Part shown: positions 9,528 to 18,807 of the stretch, piece by piece
How positions within the stretch are numbered: the first letter of the stretch is position 1
How the letters are laid out: the number at the start of each line of letters is the position of its first letter
Source: CAVSWT01 sp963777515
GTDB taxonomy: Bacteria > Bacteroidota > Ignavibacteria > Ignavibacteriales > Ignavibacteriaceae
NCBI GenBank assembly: GCA_963777515.1
Contig: CAVZQU010000004.1
Location: 62,001 to 126,000, forward strand
Direction: 5' to 3'
DNA length: 64,000 nucleotides
The notes under the pieces: model-generated
Database searches by the model: none
What the model saw: the letters and a program-made list of their open reading frames with translations, nothing else
What the model was told of the DNA's origin: nothing
Made by a program: the position numbers and the translations under genes

Positions 9528-9732
9528 AAAATTATCTTGCTTTAGTTGGTTTTAGCTACAACTAAAAAAAATTTTGAAAAAACATCGCATTTAAACTTTT
9601 AGTAAATGTGCTCTTCAAAATATAAATTCATTTCAGCATATTCACATTCTAAAATAAATTAATTATTATTTATCTATCTAATTTTATTTTCTCTCGTAAG
9701 CTTTACTAATATTTATTTTAAAAGGAGGGATA

Positions 9733-10389
9733 ATGTTTATTGGACACTTTGGCGCTGGGTTTGCCGGAAAGAAAGTAATTCCTAAGACTTCTTTAGGGAC
9801 ACTTTTTCTTGCTGCTCAATTTTTAGATTTACTTTGGCCTATTCTTCTTTTATTAGGTATTGAAACCGTAGAAATTAAGCCTGGTAAAAACCCATTCTTA
9901 ACCTTGGACTTTATTCATTATCCTTTATCACACAGTTTGTTTGCAGTGATTATTTGGGCAATAATTTTTGGAATAGTTTATTATTTAATAAGAAAAAATA
10001 TAAAAGCATCAATCTGGCTTGGCGCTTTGGTTTTAAGTCATTGGGTGTTAGATTTTATTTCACACAAGCCCGATTTACAGCTTGTTCCATGGTCATCAAC
10101 TGTTGTTGGGTTAGGGCTTTGGAGTTCAGTTCCATTTACAGTTTTGATTGAAGTATTAATATTTTTAATTGGGGTTTATTTATATGCAATTACTACTAAA
10201 GCAAAAAATAAAACCGGGATTCATACCCTTTGGTCATTAGTATTTTTTTTATTGTTGATGTATGTAATGAATTTATTTAGTCCGCCCCCAGCATCCGTTG
10301 AGCCAATTGGTTTTGTTGGTTTAGCACAATGGCTGATAGTTGCCTGGGGTTACTGGATTGATAAGAATAGGGAAGAGTTATTAATTTAA
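9733..10389 (+). CDS. YdjM-like integral membrane protein (putative LexA-binding hydrolase family)
   Basis: 218 aa with a strong ribosome-binding site (AAAGGAGGG). Five or six transmembrane segments are visible. Conserved polar residues include the opening GHFGAGFAGKK, DFIHYPLSHSLFA (His/Asp cluster) and LSHWVLDFISHKPDLQL, which match the DUF457/YdjM family annotated as metal-dependent hydrolases. The catalytic activity is unproven for most members. It stands alone between the ada gene and a dispersed palindrome at 10424. Confidence 0.65.
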   Translation: MFIGHFGAGFAGKKVIPKTSLGTLFLAAQFLDLLWPILLLLGIETVEIKPGKNPFLTLDFIHYPLSHSLFAVIIWAIIFGIVYYLIRKNIKASIWLGALVLSHWVLDFISHKPDLQLVPWSSTVVGLGLWSSVPFTVLIEVLIFLIGVYLYAITTKAKNKTGIHTLWSLVFFLLLMYVMNLFSPPPASVEPIGFVGLAQWLIVAWGYWIDKNREELLI

Positions 10390-10423
10390 TTTGTTTGATA
10401 AAGATTAATATAAAGTTACCTTT

Positions 10424-10450
10424 GTAGAGATGGGCATGCCCCGTCTCTAC
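10424..10450. repeat. GTA...TAC palindromic repeat (27 nt)
   Basis: A near-perfect palindrome: arms begin GTAGAGA (10424-10430) and end TCTCTAC (10444-10450), with GGGCATGCCC at the centre. It lies between two genes of the same strand and resembles elements near 27755 and 36265 in length and boundary bases. Confidence 0.7.
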
Positions 10451-10484
10451 TAGAAAGTATTTATATTTAACTTCGGAGAGAACA

Positions 10485-11252
10485 ATGAAAAAAATATCAG
10501 ATAAAATTGCTTTGATAACCGGCGCCAGTCGTGGGCTTGGGAAAGATATGGCATTACGTTTAGCAGACTACGGCAGTGATGTTATTCTTACTTATAATTC
10601 TAAAAAAGAAGAAGCTGAAAAAGTTGCCGCTGAAATCGAGAGCAAAGGACAAAAAGCAGCAGCACTTCAATTAAATGTCGGTGATTTAAAATCCTTCGAT
10701 AAATTTTTAGAGCAGGTTTCAAATTTACTGAAAGATAAATGGAATAAAGATAAATTTGATTTTCTAATTAACAACGCAGGAATCGGAGCTACCATTCCTT
10801 TCTTAAATGTAACCGAAGATGATTTTGATACATTCCTAAACATACATTTCAAAGGTGTTTATTTTCTAACTCAAAAATCTTTAAAGATGATGAATGACTA
10901 TGGAAGAATAATAAATTTATCTTCCGGAACTGCAAGGTTTGTTAATCCCGGATATTCTGTTTATGCATCTATGAAAGGAGCGATAGAAGTATTTACAAAA
11001 TATATTGCAAAAGAAATTGGAGCAAGAGGAATAACAGTAAATGTTGTTGCACCCGGCGCAATTGAAACAGATTTTAATAATGCAGCTATACGAAATAACC
11101 CGCAAGCGAAAACGCGAATCGCATCGATAACTGCTTTGGGAAGAGTTGGTGTTGCCGAAGATATTGGTGGGGTAGTAGCATTTCTTTGTACAGAAGATGC
11201 ACGATGGATTACCGGGCAAAGAATTGAAGTTTCCGGCGGAATGAATTTATAA
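10485..11252 (+). CDS. SDR-family oxidoreductase (FabG-like)
   Basis: 255 aa. The Rossmann NAD(P)-binding motif is ALITGASRGLGKDMAL at residues about 9-24, the NNAG motif is in DFLINNAGIGATIP, the catalytic Tyr-Lys pair is in SVYASMKGAIE, and the C-terminal WITGQRIEVSGGMNL matches FabG-like classical SDRs. It would reduce or oxidise a hydroxyl/keto substrate with NADP(H); the substrate cannot be named. The ribosome-binding site is GGAGAG 8 bases before ATG. It is convergent with glgP, 27 bases away. Confidence 0.85.
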   Translation: MKKISDKIALITGASRGLGKDMALRLADYGSDVILTYNSKKEEAEKVAAEIESKGQKAAALQLNVGDLKSFDKFLEQVSNLLKDKWNKDKFDFLINNAGIGATIPFLNVTEDDFDTFLNIHFKGVYFLTQKSLKMMNDYGRIINLSSGTARFVNPGYSVYASMKGAIEVFTKYIAKEIGARGITVNVVAPGAIETDFNNAAIRNNPQAKTRIASITALGRVGVAEDIGGVVAFLCTEDARWITGQRIEVSGGMNL

Positions 11253-11279
11253 ATAAATTAGATTATGCTGAATTAATTT

Positions 11280-13768
11280 TTATTTTCCGTCAGGATCAAC
11301 TTTAACCGGTTTAATGTTCCAAACCTTATCGGAGTATTCTTTAATTGATCTGTCGCTGGAAAACTTTCCGATGCGCGCAACATTTAAAATAGATTTTTTT
11401 GTCCATTCGTCGGTATCTCTAAAAAGCTTGCTTACTTTTTTCTGAGTATCTATGTAAGATTGATAATCTGCAAACAGAGCAGTAATAATCATGATTCATT
11501 AATTCTTCAATTAACGGAGTAAAAATCCCCGGTTCACTTTTGATTAAAATAATTTGAAGAAATCATATCAATAACACGTTTCAAATCTTTATTGTTTTCG
11601 TAATACTCGCGGGGGTTATAGCCATTCTGTTTTAACTTTGCAACTTCATCAGCAAGCAGACCGAAAATAAAAATATTCTCATCACCTACTTCTTCTCTGA
11701 TTTCAATATTGGCGCCATCCATTGTCCCGATGGTTAGTGCTCCGATTAATGCAAATTTCATGTTTCCTGTTCCCGATGCTTCTAATCCGGCAGTGGAAAT
11801 CTGTTCGGATAAATCGGAGGCGGGAATAATTTTTTCTGCAAGTGATACGGAATAATTCTTTAAAAAAACTACTTTTAATTTGCCGTCAATATCAGGATCA
11901 TTATTAACAACATCTGCAACTGAATTAATTAATTTTATAATCAGCTTTGCCATAAAATATCCCGGCGCTGCTTTACCACCGAATATTACTGTCCGTGGGA
12001 CAACATCAATTTCAGGATTATTTTTTATTTTATTGTAAAGTGTAATTACATGAAACATATTTAATAGCTGCCTTTTATATTGATGAAATCTTTTTATTTG
12101 TACATCAAAAATTGAATCCGGGTTAACTTCAATTCCGTTTTCTTGCTTTATAATTTCAATTAGAATTTTTTTACTTAACCATTTTGAAGTACGCCAGAAT
12201 TCTTTGAAATCTGCATTATCAATAAGGCTTTCCAATTTCTTTAATTGTTTTAAATCTGTAACCCATTTATCTCCTATTCTATCCGAAATTAATTCTGATA
12301 AAAATGGGTCAGCAGTTTTCAAGCCATCGACGCGGAGTAATGCCGTTAGTAACATTTATAAATTTACCGGGATAAATTTTATTAAAATGATGAAAGATTT
12401 GGTTCTTTAAAATTTCTGTGTGAAGTGCTGCTACTCCGTTTACTTTATGACTGCATACAATTGCAAGATATGCCATGCGAATTGATTTTGGATTACCTTC
12501 ACGGATAATTGAAATTTCAGAAATTATTGAATCATCGTTTGTATAATTTTCACGAACGTAATTCAAAAACCGGGCATTAATTTCATAGATAATTTGTAAA
12601 TGCCTTGGCAGCAGTTTTTCAAATAGAGGCACAGACCATTCTTCCAAAGCTTCTGGAACAACTGTATGATTTGTATACGAAAATGTATTGGTCGTTATTT
12701 TGAAATGCTTCATCCCAGCTGAATTTTTCTTCATCAAGCAAAATTCTCATCAACTCGGCGACAGCAATTACAGGGTGCGTATCATTTAATTGGATAGCAG
12801 TCTTTTCTGCGAAAGTACTTATGGATTTATTACTAATTCTAAATTTTCTAATTATATCTTGAAGAGTAGCAGAGACGAAGAAATATTCTTGCTGCAGTCG
12901 CAATGATTTTCCAATAGCGAGATTATCATTGGGGTATAAAACTTTGGAGATATTTTCAGATAAATTTTGGTTCTCCACAGCTTTCAAATAGTGTCCGCTA
13001 TTAAATTCAGCAAAGCTGAAGTCAGTCACAGCACGTGATGACCATAGTCTTAAATTGTTAACAGTGGTTGTTCTATAACCCGGGACAGGAATATCATAAG
13101 CAACAGCTATTACATCATTAGTATCCATCCAGTTAAATTGAAGCCTGCCGTTTTCTTCTTGTGATTCAACATGTCCTCCAAACTTTACCGGTACGTTAAT
13201 CTTCTTCTTAATATTTCCCATGGATTTCCATAAGCAATCCAGTTATCTGCCTGCTCGACTTGATAACCATTTTCAATTTCCTGTTTAAATATTCCGTAAT
13301 CATATCTAATTCCATACCCGAAAGCGGGCAAGATTTAATGTTGCCATTGAATCTAAAAAGCATGCGGCTAATCTACCCAAACCGCCATTCCCTAATCCCA
13401 TATCCGGTTCAAGGTCTCTCACTTCTTCAAGATTATATCCAATGTCTTTTAATATTTGGTAGCATTCATCGTAGAAATTTAAATTGATTAAAGCATTTCC
13501 CTAAAAGCCGTCCCATTAAAAATTCCATGGAAAGGTAATATACTCGCTTAACATTTTTTTCTTTATACTTTTGCTGGGTTCTTAGCCATCTTCTTACAAG
13601 CCTGTCACGAATGGACATTGATAAAGAAAAATATGCATCATCATCTGTGACAGTAAATTTATCTTTAACCAGCATAAATTCTAAATGCTCAGCGAACTGG
13701 TTTGAAAGAGTAAAGCTTGAAGGGTCTTCTTTATCGGTAAAGAAAACGGATCCTCTTTTTAAGCTCAT
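11280..13768 (-). CDS. glgP: Glycogen/starch phosphorylase (multiple frameshifts)
   Basis: Five fragments in different frames together give about 825 aa, the usual length. The N-terminus (13768) reads YYLSMEFLMGRLLGNALINL after repair. Then follow PDMGLGNGGLGRLAACFLDS, AIQLNDTHPVIAVAELMRIL, NVTNGITPRRWL, VQIKRFHQYKRQLLNM and the PLP-attachment stretch EASGTGNMKF. The last fragment ends WNIKPVKVDPDGK. It releases glucose-1-phosphate from alpha-1,4-glucans with PLP as cofactor. Frameshifts lie near 13500, 13220, 12725, 12330 and 11510; the first is an extra A (GGGAAATGC). One residue after the PLP Lys that is normally Asn (MKFxLNGALTIGT) is Ile here, perhaps another base error. Confidence 0.9.
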
Positions 13769-13933
13769 AATTTATCCTTTTCTCATTTTGTATAGGAATT
13801 TTTAAATATAAGTCCTATAACTTATAAGAATTCTGTTACTTTCAAAAGATTGAAGAATTTTTAACGAATGAAAATAACAAGATAAATTGAATTGTTGTGA
13901 TTAAAAATCAAATAGGAAATGAAGTGTTTGAGT

Positions 13934-14392
13934 TTACAAATCCAGCATCATTTTTACATCGCAGCGTTTATAATGTGAAGATTCCTTTTCTGGTAGAAAG
14001 ACGAAAGCCTAGTTTTTTATAAAGATTTAAAGCGGGTGTTAGTTTAGAGTTTGATTCTAAAAAGATGTTTTTAAATTTTTTATCTTTAGCATATTCAATG
14101 GCAGCTTGGCAGAGTTTTTTCCCGATACTTTTCCCTTGATGTTTCTCTGTAACTGACATTTTTGCCAGTTCAAAAGTTGATTCATTCATTTTGATTAATG
14201 CAGCAGTTCCAACAGCTTCTTCATTTATTACAGCTAAAAATATTTGTCCGCCGTTCATCAATTATTTTTTGAGGATTTGAAAGAATCTCTTCATCCATCG
14301 GCTCAATTTCAAAATATTTATTCAGCCATTCATAATTTAATTCTTTGAATTGCTCTTTGTATTTGGGAGTATATGTAATGATTTTTATTCAT
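13934..14392 (-). CDS. GNAT-family N-acetyltransferase (frameshifted)
   Basis: The central frame (13968-14261) holds GQIFLAVINEEAVGTAALIK, the acetyl-CoA loop of the family in EKHQGKSIGKKLCQAAIEYA, and LNLYKKLGFR, which is a GNAT fold. The N-terminal part continues upstream in another frame as FKELNYEWLNKYFEIEP and DEEILSNPQKII, and the C-terminal part after about 13990 reads LPEKESSHYKRCDVKMMLDL to a stop at 13934-13936. At least two frameshifts are therefore present, near 14258 and 13990, and a third probably sits at the start (14383). Length about 150 aa when repaired. Acceptor unknown. Confidence 0.7.
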
Positions 14393-14462
14393 CCATAAAA
14401 TTTTAGTTCAGCATAACTGTCAGTCAAATTAAGAAAGGAACTTTCTCCATTCAAACATTCAG

Positions 14463-15008
14463 TCACGCTTTCATTCTTTGTATTAGTAAAATTATATCAG
14501 AGAAAAAAATCGATAAGGATATATCATCTAATTTGAAAAGAAGGCTAAGCAAATCCAATTGTTTTGTCACCATTTCAAGATGCCCTTCTTCTGTAATCGG
14601 CCATTGTTCAAGCGGGCGGTCGTAATAAAGCTCAACTCCATTGCCATCAGGATCTGTTAAATAAATTGACTCGGAAACTCCGTGATCGGAAGCTCCTTCT
14701 AATTTATAGTTCACTTCGAATAATCTTTTAACAATTCTTGCTAGCTCATTCCTGGTGGGATAAAGAATTGCGAAATGATAAAGTCCAGTATGTCCGGGAG
14801 GAGGAGCTGCTGCATCTTTCCCTGCCCAGGTATTTAATCCAATATGATGATGATAACCTCCTGCCGAAAGGAAGACAGCATTACTTCCATACCATTGAGT
14901 TACTTCAAAACCAAGCAAGTCTCTATAAAATTTTAGAGATTTATTTATATCTGAAACCGTTAAATGTATATGTCCGATCCTAACGTTGGGATGAATTTTA
15001 TATTCCAC
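14463..15008 (-). CDS. VOC-family dioxygenase/glyoxalase-like protein (CatE-like)
   Basis: About 181 aa. Metal ligands typical of vicinal-oxygen-chelate enzymes are seen in VRIGHIHLTVSDINK (His), HTGLYHFAIL (His) and DPDGNGVELYYDRP (Glu). The protein resembles the first half of CatE-type catechol 2,3-dioxygenases and is shorter than CatE, having only one full VOC module. I choose the GTG at 15006-15008 because AAGGA lies about 8 bases upstream; a TTG at 15026 is possible but would have no such site. Substrate unknown. Confidence 0.75.
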   Translation of the reverse strand: MEYKIHPNVRIGHIHLTVSDINKSLKFYRDLLGFEVTQWYGSNAVFLSAGGYHHHIGLNTWAGKDAAAPPPGHTGLYHFAILYPTRNELARIVKRLFEVNYKLEGASDHGVSESIYLTDPDGNGVELYYDRPLEQWPITEEGHLEMVTKQLDLLSLLFKLDDISLSIFFSDIILLIQRMKA

Positions 15009-15257
15009 TAAATTTTTCCTTAACAATTGAAGAATTATAAAAGTATTTTAACAATATGAAACCGAAATTTATGAACTTTTTTCTCAATAATAAAAACGAT
15101 AGTTCATTTGTTCTACTTAATATAGGAAATCATTTTCGTGATAAAAAAACACTGTAAAAAATAACACATTTACACTATATCATGTTTGTGCCAATTACAT
15201 GATATTAGCATCAGTTTTTAAGTTCATAGCGGTAAGTGAGGGGGGGAATCCTTCCAT

Positions 15258-15288
15258 ATAATGCAGGTGCTGGTCACACCTGCATTAT
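15258..15288. terminator. 12-bp stem hairpin, possible terminator
   Basis: The arms ATAATGCAGGTG (15258-15269) and CACCTGCATTAT (15277-15288) form a perfect 12-bp stem with a 7-base loop, followed on the plus strand by TTATTTTA. Both flanking genes are on the minus strand, so its role is uncertain: it may end transcription reading in from the plus strand or be a small mobile palindrome. Confidence 0.5.
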
Positions 15289-15353
15289 TTATTTTAAACT
15301 GATTTTTTAAGCAATTGTTGATTGCTAAATTTACCATTGTCCGATTCAAAACA

Positions 15354-15387
15354 ATAAACCCAATTCCTTTAAAGAAATTGGGTTTAT
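15354..15387 (-). terminator. Terminator hairpin after the DUF1579 gene
   Basis: The arms ATAAACCCAATT (15354-15365) and AATTGGGTTTAT (15376-15387) are perfectly complementary. The core AACCCAATT-N-AATTGGGTT is shared with hairpins at 3935 and, less exactly, 45695. On the minus strand it is followed by TGTTTTG, consistent with ending the DUF1579 transcript. The whole 15027-15440 gap holds only these two hairpins; no gene is seen. Confidence 0.6.
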
Positions 15388-15439
15388 ATAAAAATCCAAT
15401 AAATAAACATGAAAACAAATTTTCGAAATAAAATAATTT

Positions 15440-16025
15440 GTTTAGTCATCTCAACAGACATCGTTTTAACTTCATTTCCTCCTTGATTTGAAACATTTCC
15501 ATAATTTGATTATTTTCATCAATAAATTTTATAACTTCTTTATAATCAATATCATCTCCCATACCATAGGGTCATAAGTTGAACCTGTCATGCTTAAGGT
15601 TTTTGAATCTTCGTCATAATTTCCTTTGCTCAACATATAGCTTGTTCCCATATTATCAACCCAGATACTAAAAAATTCTTTCTTGGCATTATCATATCCG
15701 TCAATACTGAAACCTTCAAACGGCATCCCCATCATTTCTCCATGATGAGTTGTTTTAAAGTACCTTCCACCCTAAAAGGGATTCTGTTTTGCAGTTCCTT
15801 CAATAATTTGCGGTTCACCATCTGGGTCTTGCCAAAATTTTGTAACCGTTTTCCAATCTCCAACACTTTTTAGCCATCATTTCATGGTATGGGCCCGGTG
15901 TCATAAATTCCATCCAGGCTTTTTGGCTTATCCGACATCTCTTGATTTTCATCCTGGGCAAAGATTGATGCACAAGACAGCAAAACGGCAGCAAACAAAA
16001 AGAAGAGAGTAAATCTTACTTTCAT
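15440..16025 (-). CDS. DUF1579-family exported protein (frameshifted)
   Basis: The start at 16025 gives a signal peptide (MKVRFTLFFLFAAVLLSCAS...FAQ). The rest is spread over several frames: AWMEFMTPGPYHEMMAK, DWKTVTKFWQDPDGEPQIIE, GRYFKTTHHGEMMGMPFEGF, DNAKKEFFSIWVDNMGTSYM and EVIKFIDENNQIMEMF, the ordered blocks of DUF1579. The longest intact stretch is 15529-15735. Frameshifts fall near 15900, 15870, 15770, 15555 and 15490. The exact 3' end is uncertain because no stop follows at the expected place in the last frame. Function unknown, probably a periplasmic beta-barrel ligand binder. Confidence 0.6.
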
Positions 16026-16149
16026 AACTGACTCCTTAAAAATTATTTATAAAAACTTGAATTATGTGTCCGGGAAAAGAAAATACGAAGGAAACGCTGA
16101 TAAAGTAGAAATTGAATTGAATAAAGTCAATGAGAAATTTAAAATGGAA

Positions 16150-17436
16150 CTAATCTTTTAACTCTGTTTTAAGTATTATAATTTTTTCAAGTTTATCCAT
16201 AGGGAAAATAGAGCCATCTTTGTTGTACGAATCCCATTGACTGTTAGCGATATAGTATAAATTATTTTTAACAATTACGCCTAAAGTCGGTTCATTAAAA
16301 TTTGGGTTTGCTCTCTCAAGAATTTTATAACTTAATATTGAATTGATGGTTACCGGATAAAAAATATCTTGTTACTCTTTTAGGTAAAACTCCATTTTGA
16401 ATTGCAATTAAGCTGTTGTTATAAAAATAAAGTCCGTCTATTCCCTTAGTACTGCAGTCTTTTGGCTCTGTTATATACGTTAATTTTTTTGTGATAATAT
16501 CCAATTTGTAAATACCGGAAGAATAATCCGCAAAAAATAATTCTTTTCCATCCTTTGAAAAATCAAGTCCTTGCAGCGAACCTAAACCACTATTCTCATA
16601 AAAAAGCTCTATATCATTACTGTTATTTTTAATTAAATAAATTAATGGAGAATAGCTGTCGCTTACATAAACATCGCCATTTTTATTAATGCAAGGTCAC
16701 CGAAATAATGCCGGTTTGAATCTTTTGGTGCAAAATATTTTTTTAAAAGTTTTTTTGAGTCGAGATCATATTTGAAAACAGCACATATGTTTTTTAGACT
16801 TTTATCATAACCAATCATTTGTGGAATTGCTGTGCATGCTGCCCACAACAATCTATCTTTTGAATTTATTTTTATTCCGTTTACTGCAAGTAGTCCATCT
16901 TGTTTTTCAGGAATGAAGATTTTTGTGCTACCGTTTTTATCTAAGTGAAATAATTTTTCTTTTGTGGATACTGCCTAAATAAAATGTTTCTGTTTTTTCA
17001 TCATAAGCAATTGATTCGGGATGTAAATCTTTTTCATCGATAACAAACGCTGTACTGCTTGTATTAATCGGCTTATTTAATTCTTGTATCTTTACAAGCA
17101 GCTTTTAAACTCATCAGTGTTTTTTATATAAGAAAGGTCATTATCTTTTCCGATATTTTCATCTGCTCTTATTAAGATATATTTCTTCAAATATTTTATG
17201 GCTTCGTCTTTTTTATGATTAAGAGAATAAGCGCATGCAAGATTGTACATTATGGTGGTGTTATTACTTTTTAAAGAATCTAAAACCTTAAAGCATTCTA
17301 AAAATGTAGAGTAATTTTTTTCTTTGTAGGCATTTAATCCCTGGTTGTAATACTCTTGAATAATTTTGGCTTTATTCTGCTGTGGATAACTTGTTGAGAT
17401 TAGAAAGATTAAAAAAAACAGTAAAAAAATTTTCAT
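16150..17436 (-). CDS. Exported TPR plus beta-propeller protein (frameshifted)
   Basis: The ATG at 17436 follows GAGGA and lies one base after the stop of the upstream nuclease gene. Signal peptide MKIFLLFFLIFLISTSYPQ; then TPR-like helices (YNQGLNAYKEKNYSTFLECF, YNLACAYSLNHKKDEAIKYL). From about 17100 the sequence continues in other frames as a SMP-30/NHL-like beta-propeller: HPESIAYDEKTETFYLGS, LLWAACTAIPQMIGY, FGDLALIKNGDVYVSDSYSP, LGSLQGLDFSKDGKELFFAD. The last frame ends LEKIIILKTELKD with a stop at 16150-16152. Frameshifts lie near 17100, 16975, 16690 and 16350. Repaired length is about 430 aa. A sensor or scaffold role is possible but not proven. Confidence 0.6.
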
Positions 17437-17437
17437 A

Positions 17438-18807
17438 TTAATCCTCAAAGATTATTTCTTTTCCTATTTCGGCACTGTAAACTTTCATTCCTTTAAATTG
17501 TGTCAGTAATGATTTTCCCACCCAGTCAATTGCCGGTGGGTCGCCATGAACTAAAATTGTTTCATCCGGTTTTAATTTTTCTGCAATCTTAATAATTCCT
17601 TCCCTTCTTGAATGGGCACTAAATCTAAAATTTTCTATTGTACATTTAACTTCTTTTTCCGTCTCTTTCAATATAATTTTTGACCCTTTTTTTGCTTTTG
17701 AAAAAATATAACCTGGAGTATTTTCTTCCATGTATCCAACAGTAAATATTGCCGAGTTTTTCTGATTTATCCATCTCTCTGCCAAATTGTACGATGCAGT
17801 TCCTTCAATCATCATTCCGCTTGAAGCAAGCACAATACAAGGCTGTTTGAAAAAGTCTTCATAGCTTGTAATCTCGAATATATTTTTTGTGGGAATTTGA
17901 AGAAGTTCAAATTCCGGATCAATCATATTTACAACATATCTGTTATAATCATACACACGATTAATTTTATTTCCAATTCCGCCTGTGAAGATGTCTGTCT
18001 GCGCTAATTTCCTTTTCAGCATAAGCTGCCAGAGAGCGGCTAATATTTCCTGCATCTTTCCTAATGAAAAAACCGGGATTAAAACAGAACCGCCGTCATT
18101 TAAAATTTTGTTAATTGAATTCGCTAATCTTTCAGATTCAACTTTCCAATAATTAAGCGAAGTTGAATCTGTATTTCCATAGGTAGTTTCCGTAATCAGT
18201 AAATTTATTTTTTCTGAAGGGAAATGAAGCTCCTTTCATTAAGGATTGATTATCTAAATTAAAATCCCCGGTGTAAAATATTTTTTCCCCTTTATACTTT
18301 AATAAGAATACCTGCCGAGCCAAGAATATGCCCGGCATCAAAAAATGCGGCGAAAATATCGTTAGTTTCTTTATGCTTATAACCATTGATAATAAATTCT
18401 TTGTTGTATGCTTGGTATTCAATTGATTGAATTAATAAATCAATTTCATCATGTGAATAGACTTTTAAACTTTCTTCATCACTTAACTGCTGTTTAAGAA
18501 TAGAAACAGAATTATGAAGTGTAAGCTCGGCAATTGCTCTTGTTTGGGGAGTTGTAATGATTCTGATATAGGGAAATTGTTTAACAAGAAATGGCAAAGC
18601 ACTAAGGTGATCCTGGTGAGCATGCGATATTAAAACAAAATCAATTTCTTTGTCTTTAATCAGATTAAAATTGGGGAGTGCATCAAGTCCAACTTTTTGC
18701 GGATGCATTCCGCAGTCTAAAATTATTCCTGTTCCGTTTATATTTAAATAAAAACAGCTTGCCCCGATTTCATTTGCCCCGCCGAGAGGTAGAAATTGAA
18801 TCTTCAA
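17438..18807 (-). CDS. Beta-CASP metallo-beta-lactamase nuclease (frameshifted)
   Basis: Three frames join to about 455 aa. The metal-binding HxHxDH motif is in DFVLISHAHQDHLSALPFL, a second ligand segment is FDAGHILGSAGI, and beta-CASP motifs follow: IVLASSGMMIEGTASYNLAE and ETILVHGDPPAIDW. These are features of the CPSF/Ysh1-like group of RNA-processing nucleases related to RNase J. Frameshifts are near 18300 (one extra A in ATTAAAG) and 18238 (extra A in ATGAAAGG). It overlaps the upstream antiporter gene by 4 bases (ATGA), so it is translationally coupled to it; RNA processing in this operon is a guess. Confidence 0.8.

Noticed and set aside
11280..11492. 70-residue protein as a separate gene
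   Set aside because: Its sequence is the C-terminal end of glycogen phosphorylase in another frame.
15224..15418. 64-residue minus-strand frame
   Set aside because: It crosses two hairpins and has no ribosome-binding site or family feature.
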